Assembly: GCA_011525755.1 (NCBI GenBank)
Contig: WYBS01000092.1
Coordinates: forward strand, 1-64,000
Source: Planctomycetaceae bacterium
Lineage (GTDB): Bacteria; Planctomycetota; PLA2
Length of the DNA stretch: 64,000 nucleotides
Direction of reading: 5' to 3'
Part shown: piece after piece, positions 48,576-56,074 of the stretch
Position numbering within the stretch: position 1 is the stretch's first letter
How the letters are laid out: each line of letters begins with the position of its first letter
Made by a program: the position numbers and the translations under genes
Notes under the pieces: generated by a model
Told to the model about the DNA's origin: nothing
Seen by the model: only the letters and a program-made list of their open reading frames with translations
The model's database searches: none

Positions 48576-49784
48576 GTGACGATCGCGGCGCGCCGCCCGA
48601 CGAAGGTGGTCCGCGTGGGCAAGGTCCTCATCGGCGGGGAGAACCCGGTCGTCGTCCAGTCGATGACGGACACCGACACCGCCGACGTCGCGGCGACCGT
48701 CGCGCAGGCGAGCGCGCTCGCGGAGGCGGGGAGCGAGCTCGTCCGGATCACGGTGAACCACGAGGCCGCGGCGAAGGCGGTCCCCGAGATCGCGAGGCGC
48801 CTCGGGGGCGTGCCTCTCGTCGGGGACTTCCACTTCATCGGGCACCGCCTGCTCAGGGGGTTCCCGGAGTGCGCCAAGGCGCTCGCGAAGTTCCGGATCA
48901 ACCCGGGCAACGTCGGCCGCGGCGCGCGGCGCGACGAGAACTTCCGGGCCTTCATCGAGATCGCGAGGGACCTCGGCAAGCCGGTGCGGATCGGCGTCAA
49001 CGCGGGGAGCCTCGACCCGGAGGTCCTCGCGCGGAAGATGGACGCGAACGCGAGGCGGAAAGACCCGCTCTCCGCCGAGGAGGTCGAGAACGAGGCGCTC
49101 GTCGAGAGCGCGATCGAGAGCGCCGAGGCGGCGCAGGCCCTGGGGCTCCCGGCGGACCGGATCGTCCTCTCGTGCAAGGTCTCGCGGCTGCCGCAGATGG
49201 TCGCGGTCTACCGCACGCTGTCGCGGAAGACCGACCTCCCGCTGCACCTCGGCCTCACCGAGGCGGGCATGGGCATCAAGGGCGAGGTCGCGACGGCGGC
49301 CGCGCTCTCGATCCTCCTCGCGGAGGGCATCGGCGACACGATCCGCGCGAGCCTCACGCCCGAGGTGAAGGGCGACCGCACGCGCGAGGTGCGGCTCTGC
49401 GAGGAGCTCCTCCAGGCGCTCGGGCTGCGCTCCTTCCGCCCCTCGGTGACCTCGTGCCCAGGCTGCGGCCGCACGACCTCGACGCTCTTCCGCGAGCTCG
49501 CGGAGCGGATCCAGGCGCACCTCGAGCGGAGCCGCGCGGAGTGGAAGGCGCGCTATCCCGGCGCCGAGACGCTCAAGGTCGCGGTGATGGGCTGCGTGGT
49601 GAACGGCCCCGGCGAGTCGCGCGCCGCGGACATCGGGATCTCGCTGCCCGGGAGCGGGGAGGAGCCGAAGGCGCCGGTCTACGTGGACGGGAAGCGGCGC
49701 GCGCTGCTCGAGGGCGAGGACATCGCGGAGGCGTTCATGGCGCTCGTCGAGGAATATGTGAGGGGGCGTTGGGGGCCGAAGTGA
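48576..49784 (+). CDS. ispG: 4-hydroxy-3-methylbut-2-enyl diphosphate synthase
   Basis: IspG is a [4Fe-4S] enzyme of the MEP isoprenoid pathway. The 402-residue protein has [30 protein letters not shown] and the cluster cysteines in SCPGCGRT and [10 protein letters not shown]. The GTG start has GGAGG six bases upstream, in the end of moaD. It stands between moaD and moaE, an odd place, although isoprenoids are needed for menaquinone made by the same operon. Confidence 0.96.
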   Translation: MTIAARRPTKVVRVGKVLIGGENPVVVQSMTDTDTADVAATVAQASALAEAGSELVRITVNHEAAAKAVPEIARRLGGVPLVGDFHFIGHRLLRGFPECAKALAKFRINPGNVGRGARRDENFRAFIEIARDLGKPVRIGVNAGSLDPEVLARKMDANARRKDPLSAEEVENEALVESAIESAEAAQALGLPADRIVLSCKVSRLPQMVAVYRTLSRKTDLPLHLGLTEAGMGIKGEVATAAALSILLAEGIGDTIRASLTPEVKGDRTREVRLCEELLQALGLRSFRPSVTSCPGCGRTTSTLFRELAERIQAHLERSRAEWKARYPGAETLKVAVMGCVVNGPGESRAADIGISLPGSGEEPKAPVYVDGKRRALLEGEDIAEAFMALVEEYVRGRWGPK

Positions 49785-50221
49785 GCGGTCCCCCGGAGCC
49801 CCCCCGCTTCCGCGACGACTTCCGGATCGTCGACGGGGAGATCGACCCTTCCGCCTCCTTCGAGGCCGTGAGGGACCCGCGCTGCGGCGCGATCGCGACC
49901 TTTCTCGGCACCGTGCGCGGCGAGAACGCCGGCCGGAAGGTCCTCCATCTCGAGTATGAGGTGCTCGAGTCGATGGCGATGAAGCAGTTCGCGCGGCTCG
50001 CGGCGGCGCTCCGGGAAAAGGGCGCGTGGCACGTGGCCATCCACCACCGGCGGGGGCGCGTCGAGGTCGGCGGAGTGAGCCTCGCGATCGCGGTCTCCTC
50101 GCCGCGACGCGCGCACGCGCTCGATGCGTGCGCGGCGGCGATCGAGCGGCTGAAGAAGGACGTCCCGATCTGGAAGAAGGAGGTCTACCCGGACGGGCAC
50201 CTCTGGCGGGAGGGAAGTTGA
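49781..50221 (+). CDS. moaE: molybdopterin synthase catalytic subunit
   Basis: MoaE works with MoaD to insert sulfur into precursor Z. The 146-residue protein has [49 protein letters not shown] and the catalytic lysine region [10 protein letters not shown]. The GTG overlaps the ispG stop (GTGA). Codons 3-8 (GPPEPP) are a copy of the C-rich repeat. Confidence 0.94.
   Translation: MSGPPEPPRFRDDFRIVDGEIDPSASFEAVRDPRCGAIATFLGTVRGENAGRKVLHLEYEVLESMAMKQFARLAAALREKGAWHVAIHHRRGRVEVGGVSLAIAVSSPRRAHALDACAAAIERLKKDVPIWKKEVYPDGHLWREGS
49787..49806. repeat. C-rich dispersed repeat inside the first codons of moaE
   Basis: GGTCCCCCGGAGCCCCCCCG is translated as part of the MoaE N-terminus, just after the overlapping ispG stop. 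Confidence 0.55.
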
Positions 50222-51039
50222 GCGCCGACCAGCGCCGTGCGATCTACGTGATCTCCGACTCGACGGGCGAGACCGGCGCCAAGGTCGTCCAGGCGGCGCT
50301 GCTGCAGTTCCACCACGAGCAGGTGAGGCTCCGGATCCTCTCGAACATGCGGGACCCCAAGGCGCTCGCGGAGACGATCGACAACGCCGCGGGCGAGGGC
50401 GCGCTCGTCGTCTACACGCTCGTCGACGCGGAGCAGCGCGTCGCCGTCCTCAACCGCGCGGCGCAGTACGGCGTGCAGTCGGTGGACCTCATGGGGCCGC
50501 TGATGGCGCGGATCGGCGCGTGGCTCCACGAGTCCCCGGTGAGCCAGCCGGGGCTCCTCCACCGGATGGACGCGGAGTACTTCCGCAGGATCGAGGCGCT
50601 CGAGTTCACGGTGAAGAACGACGACGGCCAGAACCCAAGGAACTTCGTCCACGCGGACATCGTGGTCGTCGGCGTGAGCCGCACGTCGAAGACGCCCGTG
50701 TGCGCGCACCTCGCGCAGAGGGGGTACAAGGCGGCGAACCTGCCGCTCGTCTTCGGGGTGAAGCCGCCGCCGGAGATCGACCTCGTGGACCCGCGCCGCG
50801 TGTTCGCGCTGCACATCACGCCGCGGGCGCTCTTCGAGATCCGCCGCACCCGGCTCGTGGCGATGGGCGTCGAGGGATCCTCGGAGGGCTACGCGGACCT
50901 CCCGCACATCCAGCGCGAGCTCAGCTGGGCGCGCGACATCGTGCGCGCGCACCCGGGCTGGACGACGATCGACGTGACGAACCGCGCGATCGAGGAGACC
51001 GCAACCGAGATCCTCGCCCGCTTCCAGATCAACGGTTAA
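50218..51039 (+). CDS. ppsR: PEP synthase/PPDK regulatory kinase-pyrophosphorylase
   Basis: A 273-residue member of the DUF299 family, which inactivates pyruvate-phosphate dikinase or PEP synthase by ADP-dependent phosphorylation and reactivates it by Pi-dependent dephosphorylation. It starts AIYVISDSTGETGAKV, has the P-loop VGVSRTSKTP (about 150) and ends with the TTIDVTNRAIEETATEI block. The TTG start overlaps the moaE stop (TTGA) and has GGAGG ahead. Its target enzyme is not in the window. Confidence 0.93.
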   Translation: MSADQRRAIYVISDSTGETGAKVVQAALLQFHHEQVRLRILSNMRDPKALAETIDNAAGEGALVVYTLVDAEQRVAVLNRAAQYGVQSVDLMGPLMARIGAWLHESPVSQPGLLHRMDAEYFRRIEALEFTVKNDDGQNPRNFVHADIVVVGVSRTSKTPVCAHLAQRGYKAANLPLVFGVKPPPEIDLVDPRRVFALHITPRALFEIRRTRLVAMGVEGSSEGYADLPHIQRELSWARDIVRAHPGWTTIDVTNRAIEETATEILARFQING

Positions 51040-51082
51040 CCTGCGCGGCAGACGTACGTGACCGCCAGCAAACGACTTGCGC
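51029..51082. repeat. left imperfect direct repeat flanking the sigma-kinase pair
   Basis: The end of ppsR plus the next 40 bases contain TCAACGGTT, then GCGCGGCAG, then CGACTTGCGC. The same three blocks at almost the same spacing occur at the end of the kinase gene (53504-53558). The first 23 bases match at 19 positions. Confidence 0.45.
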
Positions 51083-51092
51083 CAACAGGGCC

Positions 51093-51108
51093 GCGGAACG
51101 CGTTCCGC
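51093..51108. other. perfect 16-bp palindrome with ACGCGT core
   Basis: GCGGAACGCGTTCCGC is self-complementary and lies about 70-85 nt upstream of the sigma-factor -10. It shares GCGG-N-ACGCGT-N-CCGC with the palindrome at 42888-42905 and could be an operator. Confidence 0.5.
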
Positions 51109-51179
51109 ACCGGGAACGGCGCGGTCAGGCCGGCCGAAGCCCCCCGCGGATGGCCGATGCCCCCCGCGCGCCCACCGAC

Positions 51180-51185
51180 TAGGAT
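51180..51185 (+). promoter_or_regulatory. -10 element of the sigma-factor gene
   Basis: TAGGAT is followed by 6 nt and then the GTG start, with no Shine-Dalgarno, again suggesting a leaderless transcript. Confidence 0.45.
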
Positions 51186-51191
51186 CAGGGC

Positions 51192-51899
51192 GTGGGATTC
51201 GCCACCACGAGGTGGAGCGTGGTCAGGGCTGCGGGCGGCGGCTCGACCCCGGACGCCCGGGCGGCGCTGGAGACGCTGTGCGCGGCCTACTGGTACCCGC
51301 TCTACGCGTTCGCGCGCCGCACCGGCCGCGACGCGCAGGAGGCCGAGGACTCGGTGCAGGAGTTTTTCGCGAACGTGATCGAGCGGAACGCGGTCGCGGC
51401 GGCCGATCCGGGCCGCGGCCGGTTCCGGGACTTCCTCCTCGCGGCGTTCCGGAACCACCTCCGCAACGAGGCGGAGTCCGCGAGCGCGATCAAGCGCGGC
51501 GGCGGCCGCCTCACCCTCTCCCTCGATGCGGGGGCCGCCGAGGGCAGGTTCCTCGCCGAGCCGCGCCACGACGCGACCCCCGGTCGTCTCTACGAGCGCG
51601 ACTGGGCGATCGCGGTCCTCGAGCGCGTGCTCGCCGGCTTGCGCAGGAGCTACGCGTCGGCCGGAAAGGAGCGGCTGTTCGACGTCCTCAGGGAAACGAT
51701 CGCGGGCGGCGAGCGGGCCCTCCACGCGAGCCGCGCCGAGGCGCTCGGGATGACGCCCGGCGCCCTCAAGGTCGCGGCACACCGGCTGCGCCAGCGCTAC
51801 AGGCAGGCGCTCCGCAACGAGATCGCCGCCACGCTCGCCGACGGCGAGGATGTGGACGACGAGATCAGGGCGCTGTTCGCGACCCTCGCGCCGATGTAA
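51192..51899 (+). CDS. ECF-type RNA polymerase sigma factor
   Basis: A 235-residue sigma-70-family protein of the kind found beside Ser/Thr kinases in Planctomycetota. Region 2 is YWYPLYAFARRTGRDAQEAEDSVQEFFANVIE (about 33-65). An insert rich in Arg and Gly follows, then region 4 with LGMTPGALKVAAHRLRQRYRQAL near the C-terminus. The opening FATTRWSVV is typical of this subgroup. No anti-sigma factor is adjacent; the kinase gene 68 nt downstream is the likely partner. Confidence 0.9.
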   Translation: MGFATTRWSVVRAAGGGSTPDARAALETLCAAYWYPLYAFARRTGRDAQEAEDSVQEFFANVIERNAVAAADPGRGRFRDFLLAAFRNHLRNEAESASAIKRGGGRLTLSLDAGAAEGRFLAEPRHDATPGRLYERDWAIAVLERVLAGLRRSYASAGKERLFDVLRETIAGGERALHASRAEALGMTPGALKVAAHRLRQRYRQALRNEIAATLADGEDVDDEIRALFATLAPM

Positions 51900-51946
51900 C
51901 CTCCCGCCGTGACTCCTGTACCGGAAGGTATGGACGCACGACGCCA

Positions 51947-51964
51947 GGGGGGCCGGGGGGGACC
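51947..51964. repeat. C-rich dispersed repeat, copy just before the kinase start
   Basis: On the minus strand this reads GGTCCCCCCCGGCCCCCC. It ends 3 bases before the kinase ATG; on the plus strand it is a G-rich run in the ribosome-binding position. Confidence 0.5.
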
Positions 51965-51967
51965 GGC

Positions 51968-53515
51968 ATGAGCGGCTGCCCCCGGTGCGGCGCCCCGCTC
52001 GAAGCGACCGCACTGCACGGACTCTGCCCCCGCTGCCTGCTCGAGGCCGGCCTCGGCGCGGACGCCGCCACGCCGCCGGGCGGCTGGAGGCCGCCCGAAG
52101 TCGAGAGCCTGAATGCGCTCTTCGAAGACCTCGACGTCGTGCGGCTCCTGGGCCACGGCGGCATGGGCGCCGTCTACGAGGCGCGCCAGAGGAAGCTCGA
52201 CCGCCGCGTCGCGCTGAAGGTCCTGCCGCCCGAGCTCGGGGAAGAGCCCGGCTTCCCCGAACGACTCGAGCGCGAGGCCCGCACGCTGGCGAAGCTCTCG
52301 CACGGCAACATCGTCGGGATCCACGACTTCGGCAGGGCCGGCGCCCTCCACTACGTCGTGATGGAGTTCGTCGACGGCAAGAGCCTGCGGCAGCTGCTCG
52401 CGGACGCGCGGATGGAGCCAGGGAGGGCGGTCGGGATCGCCCTCCAGATCTGCGACGGCCTCCACTACGCGCACGAGCAGGGCGTCATCCACAGGGACAT
52501 CAAGCCCGAGAACATCCTCGTCGACTCCGGCGGCCGCGTCCGCATCGCGGACTTCGGCCTCGCCAAGCTGATCGAGGAGACGAAGACGAGCGCGCTGACG
52601 GGTCCCCACGACGTGATGGGCACCGCGCACTACATGGCGCCGGAGCAGCTCGACCGGTCGAGCGCGATCGACCGGCGCGCCGATCTCTACTCGCTCGGCG
52701 TCGTCTTCTACGAGATGCTCGCGGGACAGCTGCCGATCGGCCGGTTCCCGCCACCGTCGCACCGCGCACGGACCCACACCCACCTCGACGCGGTCGTTCT
52801 CGCGCTCCTGGAGCACGACCCCGAGCGGCGTCCTCCGACCGCGCTTGCCGTGAGGAACGCGATCGAGGGGTCGGCCCCGAGGCGCGGCCCGGCGACCGCA
52901 GCCTCGCGCGCGCCGGCCCCCCCCGTCCAGCGCGCGGACCCGGCGCGACGCGTCTGCCTCCTGGTCCTCGTGGCCGGCTGCCTCGGGTTCGCCGCGATGT
53001 TCCTCGCATGGGGGAGCGTCTCGTGGAAGACGCTGGAGGAGTGGAAGTACGGGAAGGGACGCGACTTCTTCGGCGACAGGAGCTCGCCCGAGCATCCCTT
53101 CAACAGCCCCTTCTTCGAGAGCCACCGGCGCATGGAGCGGCCGTTCCGCGTCGCCTTCGATGCGTGGCATTCCCACGTGTTCGACATGCCCAACGGCTTC
53201 GTCGGTATCGTCGCGGCGGCGCTCGCGCTCCTCGCCGGCATCTCGCTGGCATCGACCTGGCGCGCGCCGTGGCGCGCCTACGGCATCCCGTCCGCCTACG
53301 GCCTGCTGCACACCTTGGCCTTCCTCTGCCTGCTCAGCGGGAACGGAGGCTCGCCGGCGATCGGCAGCCTGCTCAGCCTCGGCACCTTCGTGGTGATGGG
53401 CGTCGCCGCACTGCAGATGCGGCCCGCCGCCGCGAGACGCGGCGATCCCGGGCCTGCGATCCTGCGAAGCAGGCTCGTGCGGCGGCGCAAGGCGAGAAGA
53501 CAGGTCAACGGTTGA
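51968..53515 (+). CDS. zinc-ribbon Ser/Thr protein kinase with C-terminal membrane segments
   Basis: A 515-residue Hanks-type kinase. A zinc ribbon at the start (C4, C7, C20, C23) precedes the catalytic domain. Its motifs are the Gly loop GHGGMG (62-67), K84 in VALK, HRDIKPEN (H175, D177), DFG (195-197) and APEQ. After a linker near 300-325 there is a membrane helix, a short extracytoplasmic loop and about three more helices. All catalytic residues are present. It follows the sigma factor and probably forms a signalling pair with it. Confidence 0.92.
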   Translation: MSGCPRCGAPLEATALHGLCPRCLLEAGLGADAATPPGGWRPPEVESLNALFEDLDVVRLLGHGGMGAVYEARQRKLDRRVALKVLPPELGEEPGFPERLEREARTLAKLSHGNIVGIHDFGRAGALHYVVMEFVDGKSLRQLLADARMEPGRAVGIALQICDGLHYAHEQGVIHRDIKPENILVDSGGRVRIADFGLAKLIEETKTSALTGPHDVMGTAHYMAPEQLDRSSAIDRRADLYSLGVVFYEMLAGQLPIGRFPPPSHRARTHTHLDAVVLALLEHDPERRPPTALAVRNAIEGSAPRRGPATAASRAPAPPVQRADPARRVCLLVLVAGCLGFAAMFLAWGSVSWKTLEEWKYGKGRDFFGDRSSPEHPFNSPFFESHRRMERPFRVAFDAWHSHVFDMPNGFVGIVAAALALLAGISLASTWRAPWRAYGIPSAYGLLHTLAFLCLLSGNGGSPAIGSLLSLGTFVVMGVAALQMRPAAARRGDPGPAILRSRLVRRRKARRQVNG

Positions 53516-53558
53516 GGCGCGCGGCAGCCGCAAGAGCCTGCCCTCGCGCGACTTGCGC
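53504..53558. repeat. right imperfect direct repeat flanking the sigma-kinase pair
   Basis: It carries the same blocks as 51029-51082 (TCAACGGTT, GCGCGGCAG, CGACTTGCGC) at the end of the kinase gene and just beyond. Confidence 0.45.
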
Positions 53559-53634
53559 GCGCCGGACCGCGCCAAGAGTGGCGCACCAAGGGACGGCAGA
53601 ACCGCGGCGCCGGGGCGCGGTTGAACCACGTGTG

Positions 53635-54780
53635 ATGGCCGACGCGAAGCCCGACCGGCGCGCCCGGGCGCGCGACGCGCGGGTGCAGGTCGCGCTCGCC
53701 GACCGCCTGCTCGCCGGGCCCCGACCGCGTGCGGCCTTGCCGTCGCTCCGCCGGCTTGCCCGGAGCGGCAACGCATGGGCCCAGTACACCCTCGGCTACG
53801 AGTACGAGTCCGGTCGGGTCCTGCCGCGGAACCTCGGCGCGGCCGCACGCTGGTATGAGAAGGCGGCGGTGCGCGGGTACGACAGCGCACAACTGAACCT
53901 CGGGATCCTCCTCGCGAATCGAAAAGGCAAGCGGCGCAACCTGAGCAAGGCGATCGCGCTCTACCGGCGCGCCGCGCGGCAGGGGAATCGGAACGCCGCG
54001 TACAACCTGGGCCTCTACTGCGAGCTGGGCCGGGGCATGCGGGCGGATCGGCGGCAAGCGGCGCTCTGGTACCGGCGCGCCGCGGAGCAGGGCGATGCGG
54101 AAGCGCAGATCGCTCTCGGGGAGTTGGTGCGCGAAGGGGCGCTGGGCGCTCGGGCCCGCGGCGAGGCCGTCCGGTGGTTCCGGCGCGCGGCGGAACAGGG
54201 CCACCCCGACGCACAGGTGACCCTCGGCCGCGCGCTGTTCTACGGCGAGGGCGTGCGACGCGACCGGAGGGAGGCGCTCGCTTGGTATCGCCGGGCGGCG
54301 CGCCGGGGGAACGCGCACGCGCTGGGCAACATCGGCCTCATGTACAAGCATGGCCAAGGCGTGACGCAGGACTGGCGGGAGGCCGTCCGGTGGCTGCGCA
54401 GGGCCGCACGGCGCGGGAACCCCCAGGCGATGAGGGCGCTCGGCGACCTCTACGACGGCCACCATGGCGCCCCGTCGAACCCTGCGCTCGCCGTCCGCTG
54501 GTTGCGCCGGGGCGCGGCCGCGGGCCATGCGGCGGCGCAGTGCGACCTGGGCGTCCACTATCACAACGGGAAGGGCGTCCGCCGCGACCGCCGGCGCAGC
54601 GTCGCGCTGTACCGGGCTTCCGCGGCGCAGGGCTACGAGTGGGCCTTCTACCTCCTCGGCCTCTGCTACCGCGACGGCGAGGGCGTGCGGAAGAACCGCG
54701 CGCACGCGCGCCGCTGGTTCGAGAGGGCCGCGGCGAAGCGCGTGCGCGAGGCGAAGCGCGAGATCCGGAAGCTCCCGTAG
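53635..54780 (+). CDS. Sel1-like repeat protein
   Basis: A 381-residue protein made almost entirely of about nine Sel1-type TPR units of 36 residues. Examples are AQYTLGYEYESGRVLPRNLGAAARWYEKAA, AAYNLGLYCELGRGM and AFYLLGLCYRDGEGV. There is no signal peptide and it is very Arg-rich, so it is probably a cytoplasmic protein-interaction scaffold. It lies 119 nt after the kinase gene in the same direction, which suggests a role in the same signalling group. An AACCGCG/CGCGGTT hairpin lies in the gap. Confidence 0.88.
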   Translation: MADAKPDRRARARDARVQVALADRLLAGPRPRAALPSLRRLARSGNAWAQYTLGYEYESGRVLPRNLGAAARWYEKAAVRGYDSAQLNLGILLANRKGKRRNLSKAIALYRRAARQGNRNAAYNLGLYCELGRGMRADRRQAALWYRRAAEQGDAEAQIALGELVREGALGARARGEAVRWFRRAAEQGHPDAQVTLGRALFYGEGVRRDRREALAWYRRAARRGNAHALGNIGLMYKHGQGVTQDWREAVRWLRRAARRGNPQAMRALGDLYDGHHGAPSNPALAVRWLRRGAAAGHAAAQCDLGVHYHNGKGVRRDRRRSVALYRASAAQGYEWAFYLLGLCYRDGEGVRKNRAHARRWFERAAAKRVREAKREIRKLP

Positions 54781-54795
54781 CGTCGCGAGCTCGGC

Positions 54796-54816
54796 GGCCC
54801 CCCCCGGCCCCCCCCG
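54796..54816. repeat. C-rich dispersed repeat between convergent Sel1 and HEAT genes
   Basis: Two runs of eight C separated by GG fill most of the 36-base gap between the two stop codons. Confidence 0.55.
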
Positions 54817-55917
54817 CTACGGCTTCTCCCGGCGCTCCTGCGCGCGCTTCTCGTTCCGGTACCACTCCGCCCACGCCTTCGCGTCGGTGCCGAGGTCCTT
54901 GTCGGTCAGCTGGCGCAGCGCGCCCGCGTAGGCCGCGCCCTCGTAGACGTCATAGGTCCCCGTGTGGGAGAGCGCGCGGAAGTTGAGCGTGAGCCCGTCC
55001 TGGATGACGCCGATCACCGGGTCGGCGATGAAGGCCGTCTGCGCGACCTCGACGTCGAAGTCCTGCACGTAGCTGATCTGGTTCACCTGCGAGATGTAGA
55101 CGCTCTGGCCGCTGCCGCCCGAGATCTGGTAGCGCGCGATGAGCGGCCCGACCGCGCCCGCGTCCCCGAGCGTGCCGAGCGCCGTGGCGGCGTTGACGCG
55201 CACCGGCGCGAACGCCGAGCCGAGCGCGTTCACGAACGGCCCGATCTTCCCTTCCGCGTCCGTCGCCTTGATCCCGAGGGCCGCCGCGCGGCGGACCTCC
55301 TCGTCGGCGTCGAAGATCGCGCGCTGGTAGAGCGCCGGCAGCGCCTCCTTGTCGTTGAGCGCCTTGAGCCCGTCGATCGCGCGAAGCCGTACGTCCTTAT
55401 GGTTCACGCGCGCGGCGATCGAGAGCGGCCGCAGCCGGTGCTTCGCATCGAGCCGCTCGATCTCGGCCATGGCCCGCGCGCGCACGGCCGCGTCCGCGTT
55501 CCACGCCCGCTTGAGCGCCTCGTCGGCCGCCTTGCGCGCCTCGCGCTCCGCCTTCGCGGCGATCTCGTCCTTCGCGTAGAGCGCGTACTCCTCGGCGGTC
55601 ACCCAGCGCCCCTCGAACTCCTGGAACCCCTTCGCGCGCATCGCGTCCTTGCCCGCGACCCAGCGCCCCGCAACGTGCTCGAAGCCGAGGGCACGGCGCG
55701 CCGCGCGGTGGTCCGGGTCGATCGTGACCACGGCCCGGTAGTGGAAGCGCGCCTCCGCGTCGAGCCCCTGCTCAGCGCACCAGAGCGCGAGGCGGTACTG
55801 CGCAAGGGCGTCGTCGGCCTTGACCGCCGCGGCCCGCGTCGGGTACTCGTCGCGCGCGCTGCCGCCCGCGACGACCGCGCCGAGAAGGAGAACGAGGACG
55901 AAGGGGATTCGCTGCAT
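54817..55917 (-). CDS. secreted TPR/HEAT-repeat protein
   Basis: A 366-residue protein with a signal peptide (1-21, MQRIPFVLVLLLGAVVAGGSA). A TPR-like region follows (YRLALWCAEQGLDAEARFHYRAV, about 42-80), then FEGRWVTAEEYALY, a charged helix and HEAT repeats (VRLRAIDGLKALND, VRRAAALGIKATD, VRVNAATALGTLGD). It ends with LTDKDLGTDAKAWAEWYRNEK, a motif also seen inside the large HEAT protein. GGAGG lies about 10 bases before the ATG, with TAGAAT upstream at 55934-55939. No enzymatic motif was found. Confidence 0.87.
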   Translation of the reverse strand: MQRIPFVLVLLLGAVVAGGSARDEYPTRAAAVKADDALAQYRLALWCAEQGLDAEARFHYRAVVTIDPDHRAARRALGFEHVAGRWVAGKDAMRAKGFQEFEGRWVTAEEYALYAKDEIAAKAEREARKAADEALKRAWNADAAVRARAMAEIERLDAKHRLRPLSIAARVNHKDVRLRAIDGLKALNDKEALPALYQRAIFDADEEVRRAAALGIKATDAEGKIGPFVNALGSAFAPVRVNAATALGTLGDAGAVGPLIARYQISGGSGQSVYISQVNQISYVQDFDVEVAQTAFIADPVIGVIQDGLTLNFRALSHTGTYDVYEGAAYAGALRQLTDKDLGTDAKAWAEWYRNEKRAQERREKP

Positions 55918-55933
55918 TCCGTGGCCTCCGCCG

Positions 55934-55939
55934 ATTCTA
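55934..55939 (-). promoter_or_regulatory. -10 element of the secreted TPR/HEAT gene
   Basis: TAGAAT on the minus strand lies 17 nt before the ATG. Unlike the leaderless candidates, a GGAGG sits between it and the start. Confidence 0.45.
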
Positions 55940-56074
55940 AACGGGGGGCCCGGCCCGGCGGTTACGGCGCCGCGCGTCCAAAAAACGCGACGGCCGGTCG
56001 CGCCCCTTCCCCCGGGGCGTCGAGGAATCCCGACGGAACCCGCCCGGAACGGCGCGTGCACCCATGGGCTCCCC

